Assembly: GCA_900155495.1 (NCBI GenBank) | Contig: FTLJ01000069.1 | Span: 1-60,801, forward strand | Origin: Porogramme epimiltina | Taxonomy: Eukaryota > Basidiomycota > Agaricomycetes > Polyporales > Polyporaceae | DNA length: 60,801 nucleotides | Reading direction: 5' to 3' | In this document: piece after piece, positions 47,471-60,801 of the stretch | How the letters are laid out: the number at the start of each line of letters is the position of its first letter | How positions within the stretch are numbered: position 1 is the first letter of the stretch | Notes under the pieces: generated by a model | What the model was told of the DNA's origin: nothing | Database searches by the model: none | The model's input: only the letters and a program-made list of their open reading frames with translations | Position numbers and translations under genes: made by a program

Positions 47471-47828
47471 ACGCTCCTGTGACATTCTGAGCAAGACCGA
47501 AAGCCAAAAGTCGGAACGCATGCTTCTTTTGGCGCGCTACACTCCCACCTGCGTAAGTCAAAGTAAGACGGCGCGTATGAGAGTCATGGGACAGCGTGCT
47601 CCAGCCGGGAAAGGTCCCACATTCCCATCACCGCGTAACGTTCCGAAAAGACGGCCGGAAGATTCGAGTACCATATGCAGAATCCCTCTACTAGACTTGA
47701 CTCGACGTGCTGTCCGGTTCGGTACCATCCTGGTGCAACCGTTGATGGACAATGAACAGATTGCAAATGGGTTACAAATGCTGACATATTCCAGTTACTC
47801 CATGCAAGGCACAACCACAGGATACGAC

Positions 47829-50800
47829 TCAGCGGAACGTCCTTGACTGATTTCCGCTCTTGACCTGACTGTGCGCTTTGGGAGGAGCTGGGAAGTTTCC
47901 GTAAAACGAGTTGTTCGACCCTGTACACACGTGCTCAATCGTAGACTCAACGACACAATGCTCAAACGCGAACTCACCATGCTGCTTCCTCTTTTTCTTT
48001 GCGCTGCGGACGTCTGCGACTTCATGATCCGACCCGTCGTCCAAGATGTTTGGTGCCGTGGCGTAGTCGAACGCCGCCACCTCCTCTTCCACCTCCTCCT
48101 TAACCGCCCCGGCCCCTCCGCTTCCGGCTTCGTCGTTCTCGCCGGCTTTCTCTGCAGCTGGACGCTTTCGCTTCTTCTTTTTCGGCTGGCCGACGACGAC
48201 GATCGTGTCGTCTACGGGAGGTGCGTTCGCCCGCGCCCTCTGAGCGGCCGGCACGTACGGGATCTCCACTTGCATCTTGAGGATGCTTTCATCGTCGACC
48301 ATGGGGACAGATGCTGACGCGGACGTTTCAGCTTCCCTCTTGGCGTGGACGACTTCCGGTACCGACGGCGCGATTGCAAGCTTGCTGTGTATCCGCGTCG
48401 CCGCCTCAAGGAATCGAGCCTTGCTGGCGCTGGTGTCACGGGTTGTGCGCTGTACGCAACCAACAGTGAGCAATACGGCATTGGCAACGACGGCGTGTTA
48501 GTCACCTGGGAACCCCAGAATGCACTCTGCGGTGTGCTCAGCGACGGAGATGCCTCACTTCGGCTCAAGGACTGCCCAAAAAGCGTGGAAGATGGCGCAG
48601 TTATGGAGGATACTGAAGATAGGACCATCAGGACGTGGAGGGCGGCGCTGAAACCAGAGACACATACCACTCGACCAAAGAGTGGCTTGAACGAGGCTTG
48701 TAGGTGCATCGGATACCCCTTCCGTGACCTTGTTCTCGTCGACCACCATCGCGTTTTGTTCCACCGATGCTTCGTCGGTAGTCTCCGCCTGCTTGGAAGC
48801 GAGCGCCCCCTTGACTGCGTCGCGGATGACGTCCAGGAGCTCCTTTGCACGTTTCCTTACGATACCAGGTACGGGATGGAATACTGAGAGCAGCGCTGCC
48901 ATGTCGGCCGGCGTGCGCTCTGCGAGCGAGAAGAGGTAGTGGTTCGGCAAGACGTATCTGATAAGACGCTCATATTAGGCGTGGGCATGCTTGCGTAGCT
49001 ATCTGGAAACGTACCTGGTACTCTCGTCTTCTTCTCTGGCAATCTTATCCCTCCATGCATGTGCGGCGCGATATATTGCGCGTTGAACGTTCGCTGCGGC
49101 GTCCGTCTCGCCTATAGCTGATCCAGCGAGACTGAGTTTATTCCACTTGCGCGCAAGCCCGTCCCAGCCGCCAGGCCCTGACCCTCCCTCCGCGTCGTAA
49201 ATCTCTCTCTCATACACGCGCAATGCGGTTTCCTCCGACCGCGCGAGAACCTCGCGTATAAGGACGTGGGCTGGAGGAATGGGTGGATCGGGGGAAGGGG
49301 TAGACGCAGACGAAGCCGGGCTCTCGGCACGAGACTGTGCCCGCGACTGCGCTCGGTCGAGTAGAGCATTGCGGAGATTGTCGTATATAAACAAGAGGAA
49401 GTGTGTGTCGGAGCGTGCGTACTGAAGCATCTCGGCTGGCAAGGGGCTGGATAGAACGAACGTCCGCATGAGAAGACTGTTCCGGTATTCATAACGAAAA
49501 GAACATACCGTATTCGCCAATCCGCCAACTGGTACCGCTTGTCCGCAGTGAAATCGCAGTACATTTCGAGGAGCTGCGCCAGACCGTGCCTTGGGAAATC
49601 TAGACAAAATATTCAGCTCGATCCGAAGAAAGACAGAAGGGCCGCATCGTACCCAAGACCTTCGAAGCGTGGTACGTGTCGAACAGGTTGACGATGTACA
49701 AGTTGAAATCTTGTTGCAGCCAGACGATGTCGCTCTCTGCGCCGTGGAAAACCTACAGGTCATACGCTTGAGACAAGTCGGCTAGGATCAATACGACTAA
49801 GCCCACCTTCACGATGTTAGGATTTGTGAACACTTCGTTCAAATCCTCGAGCTCTTCGCGAAGAGACAAGGTGTCGACGATGAAATCTTCTGCTCTCGTG
49901 CTGATCTGCATGAGACAGACGAAGCCCGCGAACGTACGATAGTTGTGGTACTCCAGGTCGATAGCGATCTCTGCCGCAGCTCGAAGCTTATCTAGCATCT
50001 TCGCCAGATCGTCTGGGGTAGACACCCACGAGAACGGCGTGTCCTCAAACGAACGTGGTTGTCTCGGAGATATAGAAGTGAACATCTGGGGGGGATAGGA
50101 CAGGTGCTTGATCTCGTAACGGTAAGGGTGCAAGCTGGAACCCATATCAGATTCAGTCATTTTCACAGAAAGTGATAAGGGAACGTAAAATCGAGCTTAC
50201 GAGGTGGAGGGCTCGTCTCCCTCATCCATGTAATTATGCCCCAGAGGAACTTGCGCGTTGAACTTGTGTCGTAGACTAGGCGTCCAGATGGCATGGTTAT
50301 TGTTATCCGCCTTTCTCTTGAAAGCCAGTTGCGGTTTGGGAAGGTGTGCTGCGTGCTGCAGAGCCGGGTCGAGACGACCTTGCGGGACGTTGCTCTTCTT
50401 CTGTTTCTGGGATGTGGAAGCGGGCGGGGGGTTGACTGCGATGGAGGGTGCTTTGATATTTCCGAGGAACTCATCCAACCCAATGTCCTTCAAACGAGGT
50501 TGGTACAGGCGCGTAAAAAGAGATATAGGATGAGATGCTCACTGCGCGCTCGAGTACTTGGTCCATGGCGTCCACGACCAATGAACGAAAGTTGTCCACT
50601 ACATCATCCTGCGACTCTAACCGCGCCTTCCCTTTCCCTCGAGCACTAGCAGATGCACTGATAGTTGACGAGAGGCTGAGGAGTTTGTTGGTAAGGGAGA
50701 GAACTCTGGCGGAGCATTCGTCGAGTTCTTTCGCGAAGTCGGGATGGATTGTGCGGTGAAACGTGAGATCGGCAGGGAGGGAGACAGCGGCGCGGGTAGC

Positions 50801-50875
50801 TTTGAGAGCAGCGCCTTGAAGTTGGGTGTTGTAGTCGTTAAAGGACGATGACGCGATGCCAGAGGACGCGGACAT
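47829..50875 (-). CDS. RRP6: Exosome 3'-5' exoribonuclease Rrp6 (EXOSC10)
   Basis: Nuclear exosome nuclease that trims and degrades rRNA, snoRNA and other RNAs from the 3' end. Ten exons: 50875-50543, 50487-50201, 50134-49807, 49752-49653, 49599-49509, 49446-49015, 48957-48668, 48612-48506, 48449-47978 and 47920-47829, giving 843 aa. An N-terminal PMC2NT-like helical region comes first. The DEDD-Y exonuclease follows: IDLE (D266, E268), FHGAESD (D324) and YARSD (Y389, D393). An HRDC domain follows from about 520 ([16 protein letters not shown]..). The tail has basic patches KKKKRKR and KKKRKQ, probable nuclear-localisation signals. Frame intact throughout. Confidence 0.93.
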
Positions 50876-51075
50876 CGTGGTCGGCGAGGAGGAGGACGCC
50901 CTGCGCGAGCCTGCCTCGCGAAATTTCGCGCACGCGCGCCGTGACCGCGCCCGCTATGTGACATGTCACGCGACGCGCTCGACGGCCCCGGCGTCGAGCT
51001 CGACGCCCGCCGGTCGAGACTCGAGTGGCACTCTCAACCCGACACCAATTCCCGCCTTTCGCTCACACGTTCACC
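50876..51075. promoter_or_regulatory. Bidirectional promoter of RRP6 and NUDT21
   Basis: Only 200 bp separate the two start codons. The sequence is GC-rich with no TATA box, as expected for housekeeping genes. Confidence 0.6.
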
Positions 51076-52058
<983 letters not shown>

Positions 52059-52379
52059 TGGGGCCATCCGTCATCAGCAAAAGTACCCTGTGCCTTTGTG
52101 CATAATCCGTTCGTCTAGTTTGTCGCATGTGTTATCGAATTCTTGTCCTTCCGCTGCCCACTTGTAAATAGATGTCATCCGCGTTGTTCAGTATGTATTA
52201 TACGCACTGGGTTGGAGACTCGGAGTGTACTTCTTGTGTGTCTCTGATTCGCCCCCACGTCTATCGACTAGCATGATCCACGTATCCACAAAGCGCGGGT
52301 CCGAATAGTTTGAGATGTACATAAATATCCAAAGTACAGATGATTCCACGCCCCGTTTTCATAGATCCTCCGTCAACCT
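52059..52379. other. Convergent 3' flanks
   Basis: Spacer between the stops of NUDT21 (plus) and the F-box gene (minus). No gene seen. Confidence 0.5.
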
Positions 52380-54126
52380 TCATCGAAGACTCCAGTCTTC
52401 GTCTTCGTTACCCGCGGCCACCTCACCTCGTAACACGCGAATCTCATGCTCCACCATCTCCCAACTCATACCAGTGGTTACGCGGAAAGACCTTTCCGTG
52501 CGACCCGGCCTAGGCTTCGGGGCCTGAGGAGGTTCGCCCAAAATCAAGTTAGGGAACAGTTCGGCGATGAGCCGCGCCGCGCTAACCCTGTTGTCACCTG
52601 TCCCCAGCATGAAACGCACATGCAGGGACTCCAGGGGGTGCCCAGCGCCGCTCACGACCGTCTCTTTGGGTGCCGTCACCGCCGGCCCCTCCTCCTTGGT
52701 GGTCGCGGTAAGCTTCGTAAACGCAAGCTTCCTCAGGCGGGGACAGTGAGTCGCGAAGTGGCGCAGAATAGTCAGCGGCGGCTGCGCGCGCGGCCCAAAC
52801 CCGAGCCATTGGAGGAGGATGTTCCGCGCCGCAGGCCACGCCTGTGCGATTTTGCGCATGTCGGCGTCTTCGACGAGCAGCGCGCTCGTGCCCAGCGTAA
52901 GCCTGATGTTCTCGAGCGCCCGTAACCCGAGGATGGGGTGCAGTACGGTGGCGAGGTGAGGGCTCCGTTCAGGGTCGGAGTCCAAGCGCGGCTGAAGGTC
53001 GTTTAGGAGGAAGACGCCGAGTGTGCGAAGGGAGGAGGCAAATGGCGCGGCCGCGATGACTGGAATGATCTGGGCGATGGTTGGAGAGAAGATTTCCTCT
53101 TCGGCGAACACGTCTAGGCATGTGAGATCGGGGCAGTCGAAAAAGCCCGAGAGAGCACTGAGAATGTCGGGGGAACGACTCTCGAGCAGCATCAGCTCGC
53201 GTAAAGCGGGTGCGAGCACGGGCGGACCGCGCTCCCCAAAGTCGGTAATTCGAGTAACGAGCGTATCGAGTTGTGGCGCGCCGAGCAGGATGGCGCGTAT
53301 CTGCTCGGGGTTTAATAGGCATGCCCTATTGCGGAGGTGAAGGCTGCGTAAGTTTGTTAAGCGGGAGACGTAAGGAGTGATCATGGCGCCCGATCGTGGT
53401 GCCACACCGGAGATGGTGAGTTGGCGAAGAGAAGGTGCGACGTCAGCCAGCCTCGCTAGTGTCAAGTCGGCTTCCGGTGGCTGGGAAGGGTGTTGTGGTT
53501 GGAGGAGGGGCCGGATCACAGACGTTTCTGTGTTGAGACGACTGGTGCTGACGTCGAGTGATTGGAGAGAGGGGGGGCATAGGAGTAGGACAGACGTGTC
53601 GGTGGGGTCTGCATGCCTCCAGGTAAGCTTCTGTACAGAAGGGAGAATGGTAGCTCCGGTGAGGTGTGCCGATAACGCATGGATGAGTTTGAGCTCTTTG
53701 GCTGCGCATGTCACCATATCGATTTCCCGCACGTATGAGGCCAAGACGCGAAAACGATTCCATCGTCCCCTGTCCTTATTGACCAGATTATTGACGAAGT
53801 CGTGGGGGTCTACAAACTGGCCAGGTGGCGTCAGGAATGTACTTTAATCGAGGTCATGGACGAGATGCACAAACCTGCCAGAAGGCGGAAATCCACTTGG
53901 CCTCCGGAGAGAACTTGTGGCCAGCAAGTAGCATCCATAACGGCTGAATGTGGGAGAGACGTCTCCAGAGCACACGAGATGCGGGCTCTTGCCAAGCCTG
54001 GCAAACTCGGGCACATGTAGCGAGCACAGCACGGTCTGGTGAACCGGTTGGTTGACGGTCGAGAATTTGGAGGATAATGTCGTAGTTGAACAAAGCTGCG
54101 TGTGTGGCAGTTGTCAAAACGGTCAT
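52380..54126 (-). CDS. F-box protein with leucine-rich repeats
   Basis: Two exons (54126-53875, 53816-52380) give 562 aa. An F-box-like helix pair lies at about 12-60 (YDIILQILDRQ..ARVCQAWQEPASRVLWRRL), the part that would bind Skp1 in an SCF ubiquitin ligase. Irregular leucine-rich repeats follow (SLQSLDVSTSRL, SLRQLTISGV, NLRSLHLRN, ALRELMLLESR, SLRTLGVFLL), likely the substrate-binding side. This is a large, fast-evolving family in Agaricomycetes; the substrate cannot be guessed. Confidence 0.85.
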
Positions 54127-54454
54127 TCCTGGATGCTAGACAGCTTCTCTGACGAAGCATACGAAAATTTGAGCAACAAGTGGGTTCGGGAAAGGTGGCA
54201 CTCACCTGGTGGAAGTGGTCGGAAGCAAAGGTTATATCAATTACGATGCTTGACTTGACTTGATGTTCGGAATATCAATCTGACGAGTTATGGCACCTGG
54301 TTTATACAAAGTTAATAACGGGCGTCTATAGTTCTTATAGCTCTAGTCCAACTCCCGGACTACCATCATATACCGGCCTCTTCTTCATCTTTGGACATCG
54401 CCAGTCTCCCACAAAACACCCACCTATTCCTCTCCCAGGCCCATCACTGTCACC
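54127..54454. other. Divergent promoter region of the F-box and RhoGEF genes
   Basis: 328 bp between two divergent start codons. A TATA-like TTTATACAA lies at about 54,301-54,309; which gene it serves is not clear. Confidence 0.45.
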
Positions 54455-57400
54455 ATGCATTTTGGAAGATCTCACTCGCGAAGCAAGTCTCGCTCGGCCG
54501 CGGCATCCCCCTGTCCTTTATCCCCGGCGACCTCTTCCCAATCCTCTCGTCCGCCGACCTTCTTCCCGCCATCCCATTATGCTGCGGCTGCAGGCATAGT
54601 GTACTCAAAACCTGTCAACGACTATTCATTCAAAGATGAGCAAATGGAGAAGGAGCGTGGTTTCTCGGAGCGCGAACGGAGGAAAAGCCAGCTCGGTGAC
54701 TTACCTCTCCTTGAAGCTCAACTTCTTCCGTCCCTCCGCGACACCGTTGACCGGATGACGAACCCGCCTCGACCAAAGTCCCGCGCTGACTGCAGCGACT
54801 ATGGCGACTCGCAGCCAGGCATGTCTCTTCGAAGATACGAAGAAGCTCCGCCTCCCCCCGTCGCATCCTCTCTACCACCGCCCAATTCTAGCTTGTCGCG
54901 CACAACCGTATCCAGCTTTAGCACGAGCATCCCGCGCCTAGACACAACCTCTTCCATGGGTACTAGATCAGCGCTGAAATCCTCTCTCCGGCGCGGCGCG
55001 TTCGCGCCTACCGCATGTAAACCCTCCTCCCGCAAGAACGCAATGCCCGACGTTGGAGTATCAGACTCAGATTCTTTCCACGGGGCCCACTCTGGGAACG
55101 AGCTAGATGTTGAAGTGAGTACTACGCTACTGTGTTGAACTGGATCTCATTGGTTGTTAGCAACCCGAAACTACTGCTCGTATGCGCCAAGGACGTTCTC
55201 CCCTCACGACATATACGAAAGCTTCAGCCAAAACTGCAAGCGCTCTCCCCAGACCCAAATACGAAGCTAGGTCGAGGTCCAATCCCGGCACGCCACAAGT
55301 ACACCCACGGGCGGCCGTCTTCGCGACACCACAGCCCGACCGGCCATCCGCCTCCCCACACACCCAAAGCTCCCTGCCGCGTCCTAGAACGTCCAAACCC
55401 ACACCAAAACTCTCTTACGACAGCGGATCAGAGCTAGAGAGGCGTGTTACCCTGCGACATTCGTACGGCAGACTTGTTGTCACAAACGCGGACATCGTTC
55501 CGAGCTCTTCGGAAAGCGACCATAACTTGCGTAGGGCGGCTAGAAGAGGTGCCCCGGCCTTATCCGCGCCCCCACCGGTTCCAACCTCTCCCTTCTCAAC
55601 TACTCGATCGCTCCTGTCTAACCGTAGAGATCAGCCCGTAGTCTCCATCCCCAATCCCTCCTCCCACAAATATGCGCCGGTTGGCCTGGGGTTGGGAATG
55701 ACCTCTGCCACACAAAGAACTAGACTAGACGAGCCGAGCGATGACGAAAGCATATACGAAGAAGACTATTCTGACCATGCGCTTCTCACCGACGAACCGG
55801 CCTTTGTGTCCGAGGACGATGGAAGCATATACGATGACGAACCACCGCCCCCGCCACCACCCCCTAGGCGTCCTTCGCGAGTGTCTGACGTGGATCGTGA
55901 AACGCGACGGCAGCAAGCACTCCTTGGACTTGTCGATGGCCTCCATCGGGACTACGGAAGGGCACCATCTCCCTCGGCTAGACGTAGTGTCGCATTCAGC
56001 GAGAGCGACGGGAGCTATACTACTCAAGGTCTAGCGATCAGTGGTTCCGCGGATCTGCAAGCGAACGAATCTTTGAGAATCTCTGGAACGCCTTCCAAGC
56101 GCTCTTCAGTTCTGCGGGTTAATCGCTCGGGGCCCAGCTGGGATGAGGAATCTGCATACTCTGACGACGGCGAGGAATTACTCAACAACAAACGCTCTAG
56201 ACTATCGCTACGACAAAATAGCGCTCCTTGGAAGCGAACGGCGCCCTCAAGCAATACAGAAAGAACCTCACAACGTTCACTTGAGCCGTACTCGACGTCT
56301 CCACTACCGGTTTCGCGATCTCCCAACGCTGCGTCCCCCAAAATCAACGTATCTTCTGCTCGCGCAACATCCCCTCTACTACCATCTACTGGTTCGCACT
56401 CCCGGTCACATTCTCGATCTCCTCGACGACATCGCCTGTCAGCTGCACCTGTCCAGGAAGAAGCCTCAGCATCCTCGTCTACTTGGCTTGAACCTACTAG
56501 GCCTAGTTCTCGCACGTCTCGATCGCTGTCTGAAAAGGACCGTCTTGATGTCTCTCCGCGTCAAGAAGATGCAAACCTCCGCGAGCGATTGGCTTTCGGT
56601 ATCCCAGAATCTCTCTCGTACTGCGGAAGCAACGGACAATCTGAAGAACAACCGGATGCTACGCGACTTCAGCCCCCTCTTGAAGGCGATCAGCGGACGT
56701 CTGCCAATCCGAACCTTTCTCACGCAGATAGCGAACTCTCCCTCGTGGGAAACGAGTGGGAGGAGCAACCACGCTTCAGCAAGGAGCTCAGCAAGGGTGC
56801 AGCTGCGCTGTTCGAGACGCTGGCATCTAAAGACAACGGCCGACCATCTAGGCGGCGTGGGCAGACCGTCACAGACTCGGATAGGACACCTGTGACTCAA
56901 TCGACTACTTGGGGTTCTCGCAGCGCTCTCAAGGCTAGGTCTCGGACTACTGGTTTTGTGCCTGACTCCGCCGCGGGACCCAATACCAACAGCAGGACAC
57001 GGCGACGTTCGTTTGATTCTCAGCCTTCTACGCGCAATTCAAGTCCTGCCTCAGTCTATGACGACTCCCCTATCTGCGCTGCGCCTCCTGCGCCCGAGAA
57101 GGCGGCCTTCTCGCGTCCCTCTCACTCACGGACTCGCACTCTCCCTGATGTTCGAACTACGGCTCCGGATATCCCCTGTTCTTCAACTAATGACCTCACC
57201 CACCCTGCCATTACAGAGCGCCAGGACTTCTTACGATCTTTGTTAAGCTCGGAGAAGGCATTCGTCAAGTCCGCCCGTGGCGTGATCCGCACATACTTCG
57301 TCCCCCTCCGCGCCCGCGACTCCCACTCATGGCTTGTAGGTCTCCCATCGCCCATCGCAAGACTTTTCGACTGGCTCGAGGACATCGTAAACGTCCATGC

Positions 57401-59024
57401 CGCGCTCGTGCGGTCGTTGCAGGAGCACGGTGCAGAGATCCGCGCGCTTCGGACGTTTGCTGCGCAGCTGGAAGTGTACGTGCCTTACGTCGTGAAGCTA
57501 GACAGCGCGCGCGAAGCGTTGAGGTGGCACCTCACCGAAGACCAAGGCGCTTTCGGTGAATATCTCCGCATCAAGTCGACGGAACGTCCTCGGAGTAAGA
57601 AAGGCGAGTGGACGTTGGAGCAGCTCGTCGAGGAACCCCTCCTGAGACTGCATCGATATCTTGATGTGCTTCAGGTGCGCCCCCTGACTCTGAGCTTGCG
57701 AAGATGCAGCTAACGTATCGTACCTGCCCCCTTAGCGATTGCACAATTTGACACCAAAAGGCCACCCTGACTACCTCGGCACGATGTCGTTGCTTTACGC
57801 AACCCACACCGCGGTGCGCGTGCTCGACGAAGTCAAAGCGCGAGAAGACGAGTATGAGTTTGTCAAAGACCTGTCCACGCGCATTGAAGGCATTACAAGC
57901 ACGACTCCTCTCGCGCGGCGGGCACGCAGGCTTCTCTGGTACGGCATCCTAGACGAGAAGCACCTCCAGAACGGCGTCCATACTCGGCCCCGGCCTTCGC
58001 CGGACGGACCAACAACCGACGACCCCAAGCGCCCACCGGCCCAGAGGATGTCGCGACTCGCCTCTGCCGTGCGCGTGTGGGACAAGCGCAGGACGCGCGG
58101 GGGCTCCCTCAGCTCGTCCGCGTCCTCGATGCTCTCCGTGCACACCTCGGACACGTCCTCGGGCGCGTCCGTCCTCGTCACGCCGCGGTCGGACGAGTTT
58201 CCGTGGGGCGTCGGAGGCCGCGCGCGCGCGAGTTCCATGTCGAAGGCCGCTCTGGCGTCGCAGCAGCCCCGTGCCCCTTCGGCGAAGCCCCCACCGCCGC
58301 CGGTGGGTGGCTGTGAGCGCGTGCTGAACGTCATGGTCTTCACGGACCTGGTCGTCCTCGCGCGCCCGGACGCGTCGGCCCAGAGCGAGGCGGGCCCGGG
58401 GGAGGAGCAGCGGTGCACCCTGCTGGAGACCGTCGGGCTCTCGAGGATTCTCGATCTCGCGGAGCAAGGTCCGTGGCCGGGCACGCGACGCTCTTTTCTT
58501 CTATCTTTCACTAACTCCGTTCGCGTTCGCTAGGGGATGCCGTCACGCTCAGCCTCGTTCCAGTCGCCCCAGACCAGCTCGACACGGGCGTGATCGCGGA
58601 GGGCGCGTCGATCTCCGAGTTCACCCTCGCCCTCCCCCCTTCTTCCGGCGGCGGAGGCGGCGGAGACACGCCCGCGCTGCTCGAGGCCCTGCGCAAGTGC
58701 CGGCAGCACACCGTGCGCGCGCTCTCGTTCCCGGCGCTGCAGGGCGACGCGATGGGCGACCTCGAGATCGACACGCGCCAGTCGCTCGCGGGCATCCTCT
58801 CCGCGGGGCTGCCGCTCCCGAAGAGTCCGTCGATCCAGCAGCTCGAGGACGGCGTGCGGGTGCACCAGCCGCGCAAGGACGCGGACGCGGACGGGGAGCG
58901 CGAGGAGCGCGGGTGGTGGACGCTGAGGTACCAGCAGGTGCTGAGGGAGCTGCAGAGGGAGGAGGTGCCCGTGGCGCTGGGAGTTGCGCGCGAGCTGCCT
59001 GCCAACGGCCCCGAGGCGCAGTGA
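54455..59024 (+). CDS. Rho guanine-nucleotide exchange factor (DH-PH)
   Basis: Activator of a Rho/Cdc42-type GTPase, acting in polarity and the actin cytoskeleton. Four exons (54455-55114, 55161-57674, 57736-58468, 58534-59024) give 1,465 aa. Residues 1-900 are Ser/Pro/Arg-rich and disordered, with repeated SDSES-like acidic patches and a PPPPPPPRR run that could bind SH3 domains. The DH domain runs from about 905 (ERQDFLRSLLSSEKAFVKSA) to 1110. The C-terminal region has PH-like strands (ERVLNVMVFTDLVVLARP, then CTLLETVGLSRILDL), interrupted by a long low-complexity insert. The ATG at 54,455 has good context (CACCATGC). Frame intact. Confidence 0.85.
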
Positions 59025-59371
59025 GCGCGAGGTTTGAGATTGATGTTGACCCGGGTCGCCCAGCGACCAGGCTGCGATTTTGTCTTGTACTTATTGGCTT
59101 GTTGTAATGTCTCCCAATACGATGTTCTGTAATCCCTGTTCGACACGACTCTGGACCCGTAGCTCAGACGACAGCTGGGATCACGCGAGATCGCAGACAT
59201 CGCGCTGCGTGAGGTTATGAAATGTTTGTCATTTAATGTGCCCTTTCTCCGAAAGGGCGATCCGAAAAGTACAGTACAGTAATACACGTCGTCGAAAGTA
59301 TCGAATACAGCAGTCAGTCCAGCGATCCACCAGCCTCAATAGATACCTCCCCCTCGCAGCCTCTGCAAAGG
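59025..59371. other. Convergent 3' flanks
   Basis: Spacer between the RhoGEF stop and the stop of the minus-strand membrane protein gene; nothing else seen. Confidence 0.5.
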
Positions 59372-60624
59372 CTATGAGATGCCACGGCTCGCGACCTCCG
59401 TCAACACGGGCAAGTGCACGCGCGAGCTCACAAACTCCGCGATGCGCGAGCGCACCGGCGCGAGCCCCGGCGACTGCTCCACCCTCGCCCTCTCCGCCTC
59501 CTCCGCCTCCGCGCGCGCACGCTCCTCAACGGCATACGCGTCTAGCACAGGCGCGAGCCCGCGCGCGGGCAGCGCCGCGACGCCGAACTCGAGGTGCGGG
59601 AGCGCGGTCTCGGCGCCCGCGACGGCGGTGCGCACGCTCCAGCGCTTGCGCGCGTGCACCTCGAACGGCATGCTGATCAGCACGACCGTGCGGACCTGCT
59701 CGGGCTCCGCGTCGGGAGTGAGGGGCCGTTTCTCCTTCTCGCGCTCCTTCTCCTTCTCGTGGCCTCTGAGCGTGGAGGTGGTGGTGAGCATCGACGCGCG
59801 GCGCGTGTCGAGGGAGCGCCCGCGCACGGGCGTGGGCGCGGGCGAGGGCGAGGGGGCGTACGGGTGGGTGGGCGGGAGCGGGGACGCGGACGGGGCGAGG
59901 GTATCCGGGGATTGTGCTGTGGGGTGCGGTGATGGCGCGGATGCGGGTGGAGCGTCGGGTGCGGGGAGGCGGTGGCCGCGTCTTGGCCACCACCACCGTG
60001 AGCGCGTGGGCGCGGGCGGGGCGGGGGTCGGGGTGCGCGTAGGCGACGCGGAGGGTGCGAGCTCGTCTGCGTCGGGCGAGAGGGGTGCGGGAGAGTCTGC
60101 GCGTTCGTGTTCTGGTTCTGGCGGGGGCGGGGGCGGATTCAGCCACCTGCACGAGACGGGCTACGCGGGGGGGAGGTGGAGGAAGTGGGCGTCAGCACGG
60201 CGCGAGACCCCCGGAGCGCGCGCGGGGGGTGGGCGCGGAGCGAGGTCGGGCGTACCATGATCTCATCCCAAGCCACTCGCTCGCCATCGCCGAGCTTCTC
60301 CCTCTCCCTCCGCTTCTCCGAGACGTACCCCTCCTCCGCGAGGAGGTCCTCGCCGACGTACACGGAGAACATGCGCGGGCGGTCGCCGGGGTCGCGCTGG
60401 GCGAGGGGGTGCGTGCCGTCCGCGAGCGCGCGCGCGAGCATCTCGCGGCGGTAGCGGCGGAGGAAGTACGTGCGCGCGACGACGGTCGCGGAGACGAGGA
60501 GGAGGATGACGAGCGTCGCTGTGATGATGACGATCTCAGTGATTTTCGAGAGCGCGGGCTTTCCCATGCTGGAGGCGTTTTGGGCGGGCGAGGGGGTGGG
60601 AGTGGCGAGGGCGGTCGTGGACAT
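59372..60624 (-). CDS. Single-pass membrane protein with a proline-rich tail
   Basis: Exons 60624-60256 and 60160-59372 give 385 aa. A short Thr/Ser/Pro N-terminus precedes one hydrophobic helix at about residues 31-51 (IVIITATLVILLLVSATVVA), followed by RTYFLRRYRRE, a positive-inside anchor placing the long C-terminal part in the cytosol. That part has PPPPPPEPEHE and Pro/Ser/Ala-rich sequence, then a more conserved-looking end (PFEVHARKRWSVRTAVAG..LPHLEFGVAALP). The acceptor at 60,161 was chosen because it keeps this end in frame; a nearby CAG would switch to an Arg-rich frame. No family recognised. Confidence 0.7.
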
Positions 60625-60801
60625 GAACGTGAATTCTCATAAACGGGGCGGTCGTGAACGGAAGGGAGCGGGGCCTGCGCGGAAGAGAAGAGGGGGGAAA
60701 TGTGGGGTAGCGGGGTGAGGAGGGCGGGGTGGGTGGGGGACGGGGCCTAGGAAGTGATGGAGATGCGCGGGGAGGAGGGGCGCATCGCGAACAGAGGAAG
60801 G
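60625..60801. other. 5' flank of the membrane protein gene
   Basis: Purine-rich, GC-rich sequence to the window end; no gene seen. Confidence 0.4.

Noticed and set aside
48612..48668. A 20-nt intron in RRP6 using the first CAG after the donor
   Set aside because: Too short to splice; the next CAG gives a 55-bp intron in the same frame.
59379..60260. 293-codon plus-strand Gly/Ala/Arg-rich frame
   Set aside because: Antisense of the membrane protein gene; low-complexity composition.

Overview
This window reads as nuclear DNA of a basidiomycete, most likely an Agaricomycete. The genes carry many short introns (about 45-70 bp, GT..AG with one clear GC-AG case). The protein types are typical of mushroom-forming fungi: a long NACHT-WD40 STAND receptor, a DUF6535 membrane protein, adenylate-forming reductases, an F-box/LRR protein and a small secreted protein. 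All exon joins below were read by eye from frame continuity, splice signals and paralogue comparison; no search or alignment program was run.

Left part (1-13.8 kb): three decaying copies of a ZIP-family metal transporter lie on the minus strand, two in tandem at the left edge (1-4.1 kb) and one at 12.3-13.4 kb. Between them sits an intact-looking plus-strand NLR gene (5.58-11.0 kb; 8 exons, 1,664 aa). Next to the third ZIP copy is the 3' half of a FAD monooxygenase gene, a dead duplicate of the complete gene at 16.5-18.4 kb.

Middle part (14.6-47.4 kb): an accessory region with the make-up of a secondary-metabolism locus. It holds a small secreted protein, two complete divergent FAD monooxygenases that share an exon pattern including an 18-nt microexon, an Old Yellow Enzyme, two tandem A-T-R adenylate-forming reductases and an alpha/beta hydrolase. 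The monooxygenases, reductases, hydrolase and secreted protein have TATA-like boxes about 60-110 bp before their ATGs. The block is interrupted by an inverted repeat (23.5-25.15 kb and 33.7-34.96 kb). Each arm carries a tRNA-Val(AAC) and a two-exon gene of unknown function. The arms enclose the Old Yellow Enzyme and a 1,565-aa DUF6535 protein.

Right part (47.8-60.8 kb): mostly conserved cell functions. The exosome nuclease Rrp6 and the cleavage-factor subunit CFIm25 (NUDT21) are head to head over about 200 bp, so two RNA 3'-end processing genes may share a promoter. They are followed by an F-box/LRR protein, a DH-PH Rho guanine exchange factor and a proline-rich single-pass membrane protein.

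The most interesting signals are: (i) the tRNA-anchored inverted repeat with its duplicated unknown gene; (ii) the candidate biosynthetic cluster with a 9-mer (CGTCCGATG) near four of its genes; (iii) the phosphopantetheine serine codon split by an intron in both A-T-R genes; (iv) the graded decay of ZIP and monooxygenase duplicates, including a coding 8-bp minisatellite; (v) the microexon and GC-AG splicing of the NLR.
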